Assembly: GCA_947458525.1 (NCBI GenBank)
Contig: CANHAG010000006.1
Coordinates: forward strand, 1 to 12,487
Direction: 5' to 3'
Length of the DNA stretch: 12,487 bases
Source: Rhodospirillaceae bacterium
Lineage (GTDB): Bacteria > Pseudomonadota > Alphaproteobacteria > Rickettsiales > UBA3002
Below are positions 1 to 7,905 of the stretch, one piece after another (position 1 is the first letter of the stretch; each line of letters begins with the position of its first letter). Below the pieces are notes generated by a model. That model was not told where the DNA came from, did no database searches, and worked only from the letters and a program-made list of their open reading frames with translations. Both the position numbers and the translations under genes were made by a program.

Positions 1-288
1 AATTTCATTGAGAAGCTCGGAACATTTAATCCGTTGATAGCTAAAGACAATCCAGCTCGCCTCACCTGCAATGCAGAGCGCACGAAATACTGGATTGGGG
101 TAGGGGCACAACCATCGGACCGGGTGGCGGTGATTCTATCTGGCCTCGGCCTGACAACGAAGCCGGACGTAACAGGTAAGCCTCAGAAAAAACGCAAGAA
201 AGCCGATAAATTAACGCGCCGCGAGAAAGCAGCCGCTGCGGCTGCTGAGGCTTCGTCTGTTGCAGAAGAAGCTGCACCGGCCTCCTGA
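1..288 (+). CDS. rpsP: 30S ribosomal protein S16, C-terminal part (5' truncated by window edge)
   Basis: This is a structural protein of the small ribosomal subunit. The frame is open from base 1 and reads FIEKLGTFNP, then ERTKYWIGVGAQPSDRV, which are the conserved S16 core segments (GxFIEKxGTYNP and ExxKYWxxxGAQPTDxV). About the first 30 residues lie outside the window. The body ends near GLGLTTKP and is followed by a Lys-rich then Ala/Glu-rich tail of about 40 residues, a disordered extension often seen in alphaproteobacterial S16. The stop is TGA at 286-288. rpsP is usually followed by rimM, trmD and rplS. Here a phosphatase gene follows after eight bases, so the common order is broken. 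An apparent internal TTG start at 34 is only a codon inside the conserved core and is not the true start. Confidence 0.95.
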   Translation, partial: NFIEKLGTFNPLIAKDNPARLTCNAERTKYWIGVGAQPSDRVAVILSGLGLTTKPDVTGKPQKKRKKADKLTRREKAAAAAAEASSVAEEAAPAS

Positions 289-305
289 AGGGCGCGGTGA
301 CACTC

Positions 306-779
306 ATGCCGCAACCTCGCTCTTTACTTTTTGTCTGTACGGGTAATATCTGCCGCTCCCCCACCGCCGAGGCGCTGATGCGCCACCGGCTGCGCGAGCT
401 TGGGCTTCTGGATCAGTTCCACCTTGATTCTGCAGGCGTGGATTCCCACCATATCGGCCACCCGCCAGATTCACGCTCGCAGGCGGTTACGCTTGGCAAT
501 GGGGTGGATATGTCTTACCTGCGTGCGCGAAATGTAGCGCCGGAGGATTTCCACCATTTCGACCTGATGCTGGCCATGGATGCATCGCACCACCGGCGCC
601 TGCTTGCGATAAAACCTGAAGAAAGCCGCGCAACCATCGAACTTTACTTGCCTTATGCCGGAATTTTGAACCCGCAGGAAGTGCCCGACCCTTACTATGG
701 TGAATTACAGGATTTTACGGAAGTCTATGACCTCATCGCTAGGGCGACGGATGCGCTGATTTCCAAGCTATCCACATAA
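306..779 (+). CDS. Low-molecular-weight protein tyrosine phosphatase
   Basis: This is a cytoplasmic phosphatase that removes phosphate from tyrosine residues through a phosphocysteine intermediate. Numbered from the ATG at 306 (157 aa), the P-loop CTGNICRS places the nucleophile at Cys11 and the phosphate-binding Arg at Arg17 (C-x5-R). The general-acid loop DPYYG has its Asp at 128. Both active-site elements are intact and the length is normal for the family. A GTG at 297 would add three residues. The GAAGGG at 287-292 lies 13 bases before the ATG and 4 before the GTG, so the start is undecided. The gene probably shares a transcript with rpsP. Bacterial relatives such as Wzb or AmsI oppose tyrosine kinases in polysaccharide export, but no such kinase is visible here, and Pel is not known to use one. 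The substrate is unknown. Confidence 0.9.
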   Translation: MPQPRSLLFVCTGNICRSPTAEALMRHRLRELGLLDQFHLDSAGVDSHHIGHPPDSRSQAVTLGNGVDMSYLRARNVAPEDFHHFDLMLAMDASHHRRLLAIKPEESRATIELYLPYAGILNPQEVPDPYYGELQDFTEVYDLIARATDALISKLST

Positions 780-839
780 TCAGTGGCCATAAATTCAGTC
801 AAACAAGCAACAATCATTGAGGAATATCATTCTATAAGT

Positions 840-860
840 AGCGTTATACACAAAAACGCT
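840..860. repeat. Inverted repeat, possible operator or weak terminator
   Basis: AGCGTT (840-845) and AACGCT (855-860) are perfect reverse complements separated by nine bases. The right arm is followed by TTTACTT, so in RNA it could act as a weak terminator for the rpsP-phosphatase unit. The right arm also touches the -35 element of the candidate pelB promoter, which would suit a repressor or activator site. The stem is short for an efficient terminator, and the sequence does not decide between the two readings. Confidence 0.4.
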
Positions 861-888
861 TTACTTCCTAATTGTTAAAATCTATTAA
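860..888 (+). promoter_or_regulatory. Weak sigma-70-like promoter candidate for the pel operon
   Basis: TTTACT (860-865) and TATTAA (883-888) are separated by exactly 17 bases. Each matches four of six consensus positions (TTGACA, TATAAT). Transcription would begin near 895 and give a leader of about 95 bases before pelB. In such AT-rich DNA this match could be chance. An activator-dependent promoter would also look this weak. Confidence 0.3.
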
Positions 889-991
889 CCAATCACCGCG
901 TTTCATCAATAAACAATAATAATTCGGGTGATGGTGATGTTGTTTCAGGTCCTTGGCAGCCCTGGTGTTTTCGTTCGTGGGGGTTGCTGCT

Positions 992-3900
992 ATGCGTAAA
1001 TATATCCTTGTGGCGCTGGTGCTGGTACTGGTCGGTATCGGGGCGAGCTTCCTGCTGATTCCTTCCGCGTCCGACATGGCGGTGATGCAGGCCAAAGACA
1101 TCCAGACGGTAGATCTGGGCAATGTGGATATCGAAGCTGAGTATGCGCAGGGGCGGCGCACTTTCCCGATTATCAAAGCATTGGCCGAAAAACGTATTAA
1201 CGCGGAAGGTAATCGTCAGGCAGCAGTGACGCTGCTTGAAGAATATGTAGCGGCGAACCCTCAGGATGCGGATGCCATGAAAATGCTGGCTGAGCAATAT
1301 ATGCTCTCCGGCCGAACGGAAGATTATAACCGCCAGATTCAATTGCTGGCAGCGGCCGATCCGACTGAGGAAAATCTCAAAGTTCTCTCTTATATCTACA
1401 ACGCCGCTGGCGATTATACGAAACAGGCCGAAGCGCTCGCGAAAATTATCGAGGTGACGGGCGGCGAAAACCCGCAATATTACGCTGATCTGGCCACGAT
1501 TCAGATGGTGGCCGACAAAGACGAAGACGCGCTGGCAACCATTCAGACCCTGAAAGCGCGGCACCCTGAATTTTCCAGCTACTCCATCACGCGGATTGAG
1601 GTGGCTGTTCTGGCAAAAAAAGGTCAGGGCATAGAAGCGCTGGCCGCTGCCGAAGCCTCAGCGAATGCGCATAACGATCTTGAGCAAATCGCCGATCTGG
1701 TCAACGTGCTCCATTATAACGGCCTGCCGGAGCAGGCAGTGACACTCGCCACCCCGCACCTTGGCCGGATTGCCGAGCGCGATGATTTTGCGATTGCCTA
1801 TGTCAACGCATCCATTTCAGCAGGCCGCAGCGAAGAAGCCTACCAGACCCTAGCAAAGCTTGCCCAGGCATCTGCGCTCAAGCCCGGGCTTTATGAAACT
1901 TTTCTGCGCCTGACGCTGGAGCGGGGCGATATGACCACCGCCGAAACCATCGCCACGCGCGTCACACCGGCAGATTACGATGAGAAACAGGCGCTCGCCC
2001 TGCTAACTATGGTGCAGAACACACAGGCGCCCACCGTGCTCGAATTACTGGCGAAAGCATTTAACACACCGGAGCTTCTCAAGGATAAACCTGTGCTCGC
2101 GGCCGTCACGGGGATGATTCTGAATATCGCGGATGTGGACGCACGCATTCAAACCGCGCTGGCGCAGACGCTCTCTGCCGAACAGCGTGGGGCATTGGCC
2201 GAAGCCTGCGCCCGCGCCGGCAAACCGGTATGTTTTGACAATATCATCGGGCGCTTTCCTCCGTTTGAGCAGATGGATCTGCCGCAACTGACCGAATTTG
2301 CCCAGCTTCACATTCTGGCAGGCCGGGCGGGAGATATTGTCGAGTCTGCCGGCAAACTGGCGGCCAGCCGCAATCAGCCGCAGGTCGAGGCGATCTATAT
2401 CCGCCTTGCCGTGGCGGCCGGGCGGGCGGATATCGTTACGCCATGGCTTGCCGCCAATAAAGATTCGGTGAGCGATGCTACGCTGCTTGAATATTTCTTT
2501 CTGGCCAATAGCCGCAAGCTTGGCGCCGTCTCTGCGCCGATTGCAGAAATCCTCTACGCACGCGCCGCCACACCGGCCAACCGCGATCTGCTGATTTCCG
2601 CCTATCTGAATCATGGGCAGGAGGCTAAGGCATTGCCGTTGCTGCGCGCGCAGGCAAAACAGGAGGGCGCGAGCGACGCACTTTACCTCGCCACCCTTGG
2701 CACCCTTGCCCGCAAGGATACGTCCTACCGCAAGGAACTGGTCGAATATGCCGAAGCCGCGCTGCGCGCCGTGCGCGGCACTAACGAGCAGCAGCTCAAT
2801 TACGCCTATGTTCTGCTCAATAATGGCAGGAAAGATGTCGCACAGCCCATCGTGCGGGAATACGCGAAAAGCCGTGGCGGCGAGTGGAAGAAAATTCTGG
2901 ATCAGATAAGCCTGAAACCTGCCTCAGGCACGCCCATGAAAACCATGGCCGTGGCAGATATTGTGGCCATGGCTGGCCGCCCCGGTATCAGCGAAGCCAC
3001 CCGCCGGTCGCTTGCCTTTGAGCTGGTCAATCGCGGCGCGAAAGCCGACGCCATGCCGATCTTCCAGTCCATCGCTGAAAAACACGGGCCGGAATCGCAG
3101 CAGGTGAAAGACCTTCTCTTCCTCTGGGGCGGTACACTAACAGACGAACAGATCGCGTGGATTGCGAACCGCGCGAAGACATCGCAAGGGCTTGACAGGC
3201 AGAAATGGGGCGAGATTATCGCCAATTATGGCGATGACCGCGCCATTTTACAGTATGTGAACACCACGCCGGATGCGCTTTACCAGCCGCAGCTGCGCCA
3301 GCAATATTTCCGCGTGCTTGCCAGCCGTGGCGGCCAGAAAGCCTATGACACGGATATGCGCGGCTGGGTGGCCGCCACTACCGATGTCCCTGCCCTGCTC
3401 GATTACGCTCGTACCGCACAGGGCAACGGGTTTAACGCTGCCGCGAATCATGCGTTTGAGCGTATTCTCCTGCTTCAGCCAAATAACGAAATTGCTCTGG
3501 GGCAACGTGGCGTTCTGAGCTTTGCACAGGGCAATATGGTTGCAGCACGCACCTATCTCGACCGCTATGCGGCGCTCGGGTACCAGACCAAAGACTCGGC
3601 ACAGGTCTATTATTACCGCGCCCTGCTGAATAAGCTTCAAGGACGCGCGGCGGAAGCTAATCAGAACTTTGCCGCAGTGGTCGCCGCCGCCCGCACCTAC
3701 CCGCCCACGGCTGCGGATGCCAGATCGCGGCTTTATACCAGCATGATGTATACCGGCGATCAGGCTGCGGCCAAGCAGGGGTTTGAAGCGCTGCTTGCCG
3801 AAAACCCTTCAGATAAAGTGCTGCTGGCCGACTATATGAGCGTGCTCATCGAGTTCAAACTGTTTGAGGATGCCACCCGCATTGCCAATCAGTATGATAA

Positions 3901-5425
3901 AAACTCGCCCTATTATGGCCGTGGCGCTGCCATCACCGGTAAAAGCACGAATATCAGCCGGGTGGATCGCCTGAGCGGTGGCCGGGCAATCAAAATCAGT
4001 TTTGCTGAACCGATTGCGGATAACGCGCCGCTTGGCAACACTGAAAAGGACTGGGTGGAATCGGCCAAGCTCGGCTATGACAGCGTGACGATTGCCGCGA
4101 AGCCCGGCTATGTGGTACGGTTCGTACCCACCTCAGCCACCGGAGCCTATGCGGTAGTACCTGCCGAAACCGCTGTGCAGCGCAGCACTGCCGAGGAAAT
4201 AGAACTGCAGCAGAATCTGCGCCTGCAGATGCTGTATGCGCAGATTGAACAGGAAACCGGCCAGAAAGAGGAGGCGCGCCAGCGTCTTGCCACGTTACAG
4301 CAAAGTTACCCTGCCGACCCCACGATCGTGACCTATGCCGCCAGCATGGAAAGCGCGGCAGGCAACCAGATCCGCGCGCTGGAGATGCTGCAGCAGGCGC
4401 AGACGACTCAGCCCGATAATCCTGAGATCAACAATATGCTGCATATGCTGCAGCAACAGCAGCCCTATAATGCTGAGGGTAATGTTACACAGCAGGCCTT
4501 ACCGAAACGGCCGCCGCGTAATTTTGCGAATCTTGACGCCCTCTATCGCAGCAGCGGCCAGAGCGATGAATATATCGCCGGAATTTCTGGCCGGGTTATC
4601 ACCTCCACCCGTACGGAGTTCGGGGCGAACATCCAGAATAATGAGGTACGCGCCAGAGACGTTGTCAGTGGCGAAACGGGACTGGTGGGCGACTATAATG
4701 CCTCGCGCCAGCGCGGGGAAATTTATGGTGCCTATTACCTCGAAAATTACGGCGGTCGCGTACAGCTCTCCGGTTTTGCAAATAACTGGACGGGCGGCAC
4801 CGGGCTTTATTACGGCTTCAACAATCCGCTTGGCCGCACACAGCTTCTGGGCGAATACCGTAGACCCTACTGGGACTATGTGGAAGCAGTGTATGATGAA
4901 GCCACCCGCAGCCGCGTCGGGTTCAAACATGCGACACTTATCAATCCCGAACTTTCCATGAGCATGGAAGCCTCCCTCAATAATTACAGCACCAGTTCTG
5001 AGGACGATGCCGGGGATACCGGGCTGTTCCGCGCCAATGCCGTGCAGCAGCTGCAAAGCAAAGTGCCTTATGAACGCCCTTACGTTGGTCTTGGCCTTGG
5101 GTTTGACGGGGAATATATTCTAGGCGATCTTCCGGTACTGACTAACCGTGAGGGCGGCACCTATAATCCGCTGCCGATTTTTACCCGCTCCACCTTCTTG
5201 CTGTCGGGTATTTTCCAGCATGATTTCAACCCGCGCACCCGCGGCCAGCTCGTAGCCGGATATTATTACGACCGTGGCGATAACGGCCCGAGCGTTGACG
5301 GGCGACTGGCCTACGACATCACCGAGCGCTGGACGGCGGAAGGCCGCGCCAGCTATGGCCAGGATGTCAGCGATACGGATGCGAACATCACCCAGGTGGG
5401 TGCAAATTTACAATATAATTTCTAA
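992..5425 (+). CDS. pelB: PelB-like Pel export protein: TPR scaffold plus outer-membrane beta-barrel
   Basis: This protein would carry Pel polysaccharide across the periplasm and outer membrane. The chosen start, ATG 992 (1477 aa), has a G-rich ribosome site (GTGGGGG, 977-983) eight bases upstream and begins MRKYILVALVLVLVG. That is one hydrophobic segment (about residues 4-23) with no lipobox. A TTG at 953 would add 13 residues but is less well placed. Repeated helical pairs of TPR type run from about residue 70 to 975. A beta-rich, non-TPR stretch follows (about 977-1070), then more TPR and a Gln-rich linker (about 1145-1185). From about 1200 the sequence turns into alternating aromatic/glycine strands with repeated Tyr and Trp, ending LQYNF, a C-terminal Phe typical of outer-membrane barrels. 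Pseudomonas PelB is about 1190 aa, so this scaffold is longer. The identification rests on architecture and on the pelDEFG neighbours; the TPR part alone would not be diagnostic. Confidence 0.85.
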   Translation: MRKYILVALVLVLVGIGASFLLIPSASDMAVMQAKDIQTVDLGNVDIEAEYAQGRRTFPIIKALAEKRINAEGNRQAAVTLLEEYVAANPQDADAMKMLAEQYMLSGRTEDYNRQIQLLAAADPTEENLKVLSYIYNAAGDYTKQAEALAKIIEVTGGENPQYYADLATIQMVADKDEDALATIQTLKARHPEFSSYSITRIEVAVLAKKGQGIEALAAAEASANAHNDLEQIADLVNVLHYNGLPEQAVTLATPHLGRIAERDDFAIAYVNASISAGRSEEAYQTLAKLAQASALKPGLYETFLRLTLERGDMTTAETIATRVTPADYDEKQALALLTMVQNTQAPTVLELLAKAFNTPELLKDKPVLAAVTGMILNIADVDARIQTALAQTLSAEQRGALAEACARAGKPVCFDNIIGRFPPFEQMDLPQLTEFAQLHILAGRAGDIVESAGKLAASRNQPQVEAIYIRLAVAAGRADIVTPWLAANKDSVSDATLLEYFFLANSRKLGAVSAPIAEILYARAATPANRDLLISAYLNHGQEAKALPLLRAQAKQEGASDALYLATLGTLARKDTSYRKELVEYAEAALRAVRGTNEQQLNYAYVLLNNGRKDVAQPIVREYAKSRGGEWKKILDQISLKPASGTPMKTMAVADIVAMAGRPGISEATRRSLAFELVNRGAKADAMPIFQSIAEKHGPESQQVKDLLFLWGGTLTDEQIAWIANRAKTSQGLDRQKWGEIIANYGDDRAILQYVNTTPDALYQPQLRQQYFRVLASRGGQKAYDTDMRGWVAATTDVPALLDYARTAQGNGFNAAANHAFERILLLQPNNEIALGQRGVLSFAQGNMVAARTYLDRYAALGYQTKDSAQVYYYRALLNKLQGRAAEANQNFAAVVAAARTYPPTAADARSRLYTSMMYTGDQAAAKQGFEALLAENPSDKVLLADYMSVLIEFKLFEDATRIANQYDKNSPYYGRGAAITGKSTNISRVDRLSGGRAIKISFAEPIADNAPLGNTEKDWVESAKLGYDSVTIAAKPGYVVRFVPTSATGAYAVVPAETAVQRSTAEEIELQQNLRLQMLYAQIEQETGQKEEARQRLATLQQSYPADPTIVTYAASMESAAGNQIRALEMLQQAQTTQPDNPEINNMLHMLQQQQPYNAEGNVTQQALPKRPPRNFANLDALYRSSGQSDEYIAGISGRVITSTRTEFGANIQNNEVRARDVVSGETGLVGDYNASRQRGEIYGAYYLENYGGRVQLSGFANNWTGGTGLYYGFNNPLGRTQLLGEYRRPYWDYVEAVYDEATRSRVGFKHATLINPELSMSMEASLNNYSTSSEDDAGDTGLFRANAVQQLQSKVPYERPYVGLGLGFDGEYILGDLPVLTNREGGTYNPLPIFTRSTFLLSGIFQHDFNPRTRGQLVAGYYYDRGDNGPSVDGRLAYDITERWTAEGRASYGQDVSDTDANITQVGANLQYNF

Positions 5426-5441
5426 GGTAAGGTAGCCCGTC

Positions 5442-6776
5442 ATGCAGCAACAGCACTCGAAAATTTTTGGCCTGAGACGCTCCGCTATGCTCGAGGCGAT
5501 TCTCATACTCGGGGTTCTGACCGTCATTGATTCTGTATTTTTTGACGGCACACGTTTTTTTGATGTCAATCCGCATCCGTTCTGGATTGCGGTGCTGCTC
5601 ATCGCCGCGCAATATGGCACGGGCGAAGCAATTATGACCGCAGCGCTTGCCACGTTATTTTATCTCATCGGCAATGTGCCGCCCATTCCGGCAGGTACCA
5701 CCCGGTATGATTTTCTCTACCAGATCGCCATCAACCCCCTGTTATGGTTTATGGTGGGCTGGTGCATTGGTGAGCTTCGCCAGCGCCATATCCGCGAACG
5801 CAACCGGCTGACAACAGAGCTTGAGGAATCCACCCGCCGTGAAAAACTGATTGCGGATTCTTACCAGACCGTGCGTACGCGCAAAGAATCGCTTGAAGTG
5901 CAGGTGGCCGGTCAGCTGACCTCCTCCATCGCCGCGTATCGCGCCGCCAAGGCGGTGGAAACGCTCGACCCCAAAGCCGTGATGCAGGGCATTGAGCGGC
6001 TGGTATCGGCCGTGCTTGGCCCACAGAAATTCTCGCTCTATCTGCTGCATGACCAGCGGCTGACCGCCACGATTCAGCATGGCTGGACGGCGGGCGCCCC
6101 GTATCTGCGGGAGTTTGACTCCTTCCACCCGCTTTACCAGTCCATCCTCGGCACGCGCGATGTGCTGGTGATTGCTAATGAACAGCACGAAAAAATTCTG
6201 GGCGATCAGGGTATGATGGCTGCACCGATTTTTGATCCGGCAACCGGCGCGGTGGTAGGTATGCTCAAGGTTGAGCAGATGGAATTCCTTTCATTAAGCC
6301 TGAATACGGTGGAAACCTTCCGCGCTCTGGCCGAATGGATTGGCACGGCACTCGTTAATGCGCGCAATTACCAGACCGTGCGCTCAGAAGCGATGGTCAA
6401 CCCCGAGCATAATCTTCTGAGCTACGGGTATTTCAAACGTCAGAGCGATTACCTGGCGCGGCTTGGTAAACGCGTGGGGTTCGATGTGTCGCTGCTGGTC
6501 ATCTCGCTGACCACGCCCGAACATTTCAGCGATCAGGAACGGATTACCATCGCCCGTCAGATTGGCGAGGCGGTGCGCAAAAATCTGCGCATGGTCGATC
6601 TTGCCTTCGATTACCAGACCAATGGTCAGGAATACTCCATCCTGCTGCCGGCAACCAAAACCTCCGGCGCGCAGATCGTGCGCGATAAAATCGCCCGCGA
6701 GCTTGAGCGCCAAATCCCGGCCGCGCGCAATGTGCAGTTCACCTACATCGTTCAGGGGCTCTATGAAGTTGCCTGA
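5442..6776 (+). CDS. pelD: PelD-like c-di-GMP receptor (membrane, GAF, degenerate GGDEF)
   Basis: PelD is the inner-membrane receptor that turns on Pel synthesis when it binds c-di-GMP. In this 444-aa protein, hydrophobic helices lie at about residues 14-34, 46-59, 61-80 and 93-110. A charged helical stalk follows (about 111-155), then a GAF-like domain (about 160-310) and a C-terminal GGDEF-like domain (about 320-444). The catalytic GGDEF is replaced by NGQEY (394-398), so no cyclase activity is expected. The upstream RxxD inhibitory-site motif is kept as RMVD (383-386), which matches the known c-di-GMP-binding Arg/Asp pair of Pseudomonas PelD. Arg414 or Arg419 could serve as the second-site Arg. 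The ATG at 5442 has TAAGG nine bases upstream, and the gene lies 16 bases after pelB with no pelC between. Length matches the family (about 455 aa). Confidence 0.9.
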   Translation: MQQQHSKIFGLRRSAMLEAILILGVLTVIDSVFFDGTRFFDVNPHPFWIAVLLIAAQYGTGEAIMTAALATLFYLIGNVPPIPAGTTRYDFLYQIAINPLLWFMVGWCIGELRQRHIRERNRLTTELEESTRREKLIADSYQTVRTRKESLEVQVAGQLTSSIAAYRAAKAVETLDPKAVMQGIERLVSAVLGPQKFSLYLLHDQRLTATIQHGWTAGAPYLREFDSFHPLYQSILGTRDVLVIANEQHEKILGDQGMMAAPIFDPATGAVVGMLKVEQMEFLSLSLNTVETFRALAEWIGTALVNARNYQTVRSEAMVNPEHNLLSYGYFKRQSDYLARLGKRVGFDVSLLVISLTTPEHFSDQERITIARQIGEAVRKNLRMVDLAFDYQTNGQEYSILLPATKTSGAQIVRDKIARELERQIPAARNVQFTYIVQGLYEVA

Positions 6777-7905
6777 CCCCAGCAATCGCAGGGATGACCC
6801 CTACCGCGCCGTGGCGGAGGTGCTGCGCGCCGAGGATGTCCACCAGCAGGCGCGGGTGCAGCATGCCGAGCTTGCCACCGGCCTGTTTCTGGCGCTGGCT
6901 ATTGTGCTGGCGCTACTGCATGGCTTTAACCTCTATCTCTGGCTTGGTACTGCACTCCCCCCGCTGGTTCCGCTTCTGCTGCATCTTATCATCAGTACGG
7001 TAGCCGCCTTCATGGTTTGGGGTTATTTTCGCCGTGGCGGATATGCCGCGCATCTGGCCATGCTGGTGATTGTGAGCGCTGTTGCAGGGATTTTTGGCGC
7101 GGTGGGTGCGCTTTTTGGCTATCTTGCCTATCTTGTTTTTACCCAGAACGCACAGGAATTCAGTGACTGGTATGAAAGCATTTTCCCCGAAGATCTGCCT
7201 ACTGCGCCTCAGAAAATATATGATGATATCCTCGAAGGTATTGATGAAAACCCGCGCGCCTATTCGGTGATGCCGTTTGTCGAGGTAATGCAGCTTGGTT
7301 CTGAACAGCAAAAGCGCAGAGCGCTGGCACGCATGACATCGAATTTTCATCCGCGCCTCGCGCCCGCTTTCAGGATTGCACTGAAAGACGCTAGCAATAC
7401 CATCCGCGTTCAGGCAGCCACGGCGGTGGCAAAAATTGAAAAAAGATTCATGGCCATGCGCGATCAGATTGAAATGGCGCGCGTTAAAGAGCCGCATAAT
7501 ATCACACTGCTGCTTGCCCTCGCCCATTTCTTTGATGAATACGCCTTCACCGGCATTCTCGATTCCGGGCTTGAGAGAACCAACCGCGCCCGCGCGATTG
7601 AGACGTATAAAGCCTATCTGAAGCAGGATCCGACCCACAAGGAAACCTGGGTCGCAATCGGCCGTCTTCTCTACCGTGACCAGCAATGGGAGGATGCTGC
7701 CGAGTGGTTCCGTCAGGCACTCGAGCGCGACTGGCACATGCCCCAGATGATTTTATGGTATGTCGAATGCCTTTTCCGCCTTGGCCGCTATGCCGAGCTG
7801 CGCCGTATAGCCGCCGCCTATGGCCGTGGCATCACCCATCAGGATATCTGGCCGCGCAATGTGCGCGAGGCCATGAATCTCTGGACTGCTGAGGCTCGCG
7901 TATGA
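6763..7905 (+). CDS. pelE: PelE-like membrane protein with HEAT/TPR-like repeats
   Basis: PelE is an inner-membrane partner of PelD and PelF in the Pel synthase complex. The start chosen is ATG 6763, with AGGGG four bases upstream. It overlaps the end of pelD by 14 bases and gives 380 aa (MKLPDPSN...). An open frame extends back to 6562 but only inside pelD, and its codons there encode an Arg/Ser/Pro-rich shadow. Hydrophobic helices lie at about residues 37-61, 65-89 and 94-126. The cytoplasmic part has a HEAT-like helical pair (about 176-226, with KRRALARM and IRVQAATAVAKIEKR) and then TPR-type repeats (about 245-375). The clearest TPR is at 291-324 (ETWVAIGRLLY...AAEWFRQAL). The Pseudomonas protein is about 330 aa, so this one is somewhat longer. 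The call depends partly on its position between pelD and pelF. Confidence 0.82.
   Translation: MKLPDPSNRRDDPYRAVAEVLRAEDVHQQARVQHAELATGLFLALAIVLALLHGFNLYLWLGTALPPLVPLLLHLIISTVAAFMVWGYFRRGGYAAHLAMLVIVSAVAGIFGAVGALFGYLAYLVFTQNAQEFSDWYESIFPEDLPTAPQKIYDDILEGIDENPRAYSVMPFVEVMQLGSEQQKRRALARMTSNFHPRLAPAFRIALKDASNTIRVQAATAVAKIEKRFMAMRDQIEMARVKEPHNITLLLALAHFFDEYAFTGILDSGLERTNRARAIETYKAYLKQDPTHKETWVAIGRLLYRDQQWEDAAEWFRQALERDWHMPQMILWYVECLFRLGRYAELRRIAAAYGRGITHQDIWPRNVREAMNLWTAEARV

Larger units (their letters stand above)
780..991. other. AT-rich intergenic region before pelB
   Basis: This non-coding stretch of 212 bases is clearly richer in A and T than the flanking genes up to about 925. It contains an inverted repeat at 840-860, a weak promoter candidate at 860-888, a second pairing ATCACC (892-897) with GGTGAT (927-932), and a short 22-codon frame at 931-999 that overlaps the pelB start. 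I see no c-di-GMP riboswitch core or other named RNA. As the only sizeable gap before the five-gene operon, it is the most likely place for pel transcription control. Confidence 0.6.

Noticed and set aside
953..991. TTG start giving PelB 13 extra residues
   Set aside because: The ribosome-site match before TTG 953 is short and close, while ATG 992 has a G-rich site eight bases upstream and begins with a standard positively charged start before the hydrophobic helix.
780..991. c-di-GMP riboswitch before pelB
   Set aside because: I could not find a GEMM-like core or its tetraloop/receptor arrangement. The region is AT-rich and mostly unstructured by eye.
893..1564. Minus-strand open frame of 223 codons opposite the start of pelB
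   Set aside because: It is rich in His, Arg, Ile and Phe with no recognisable domain, and it lies opposite a convincing gene; it is a shadow frame.
6562..6762. Longer PelE beginning inside pelD
   Set aside because: The extra 67 residues are Arg/Ser/Pro-rich shadow coding of pelD. ATG 6763 has its own ribosome site and gives an ordinary PelE N-terminus.
6913..7737. Minus-strand open frame of 274 codons opposite pelE
   Set aside because: There is no family resemblance, the composition is typical of antisense shadows, and the + strand encodes a coherent membrane/TPR protein in a coupled operon.
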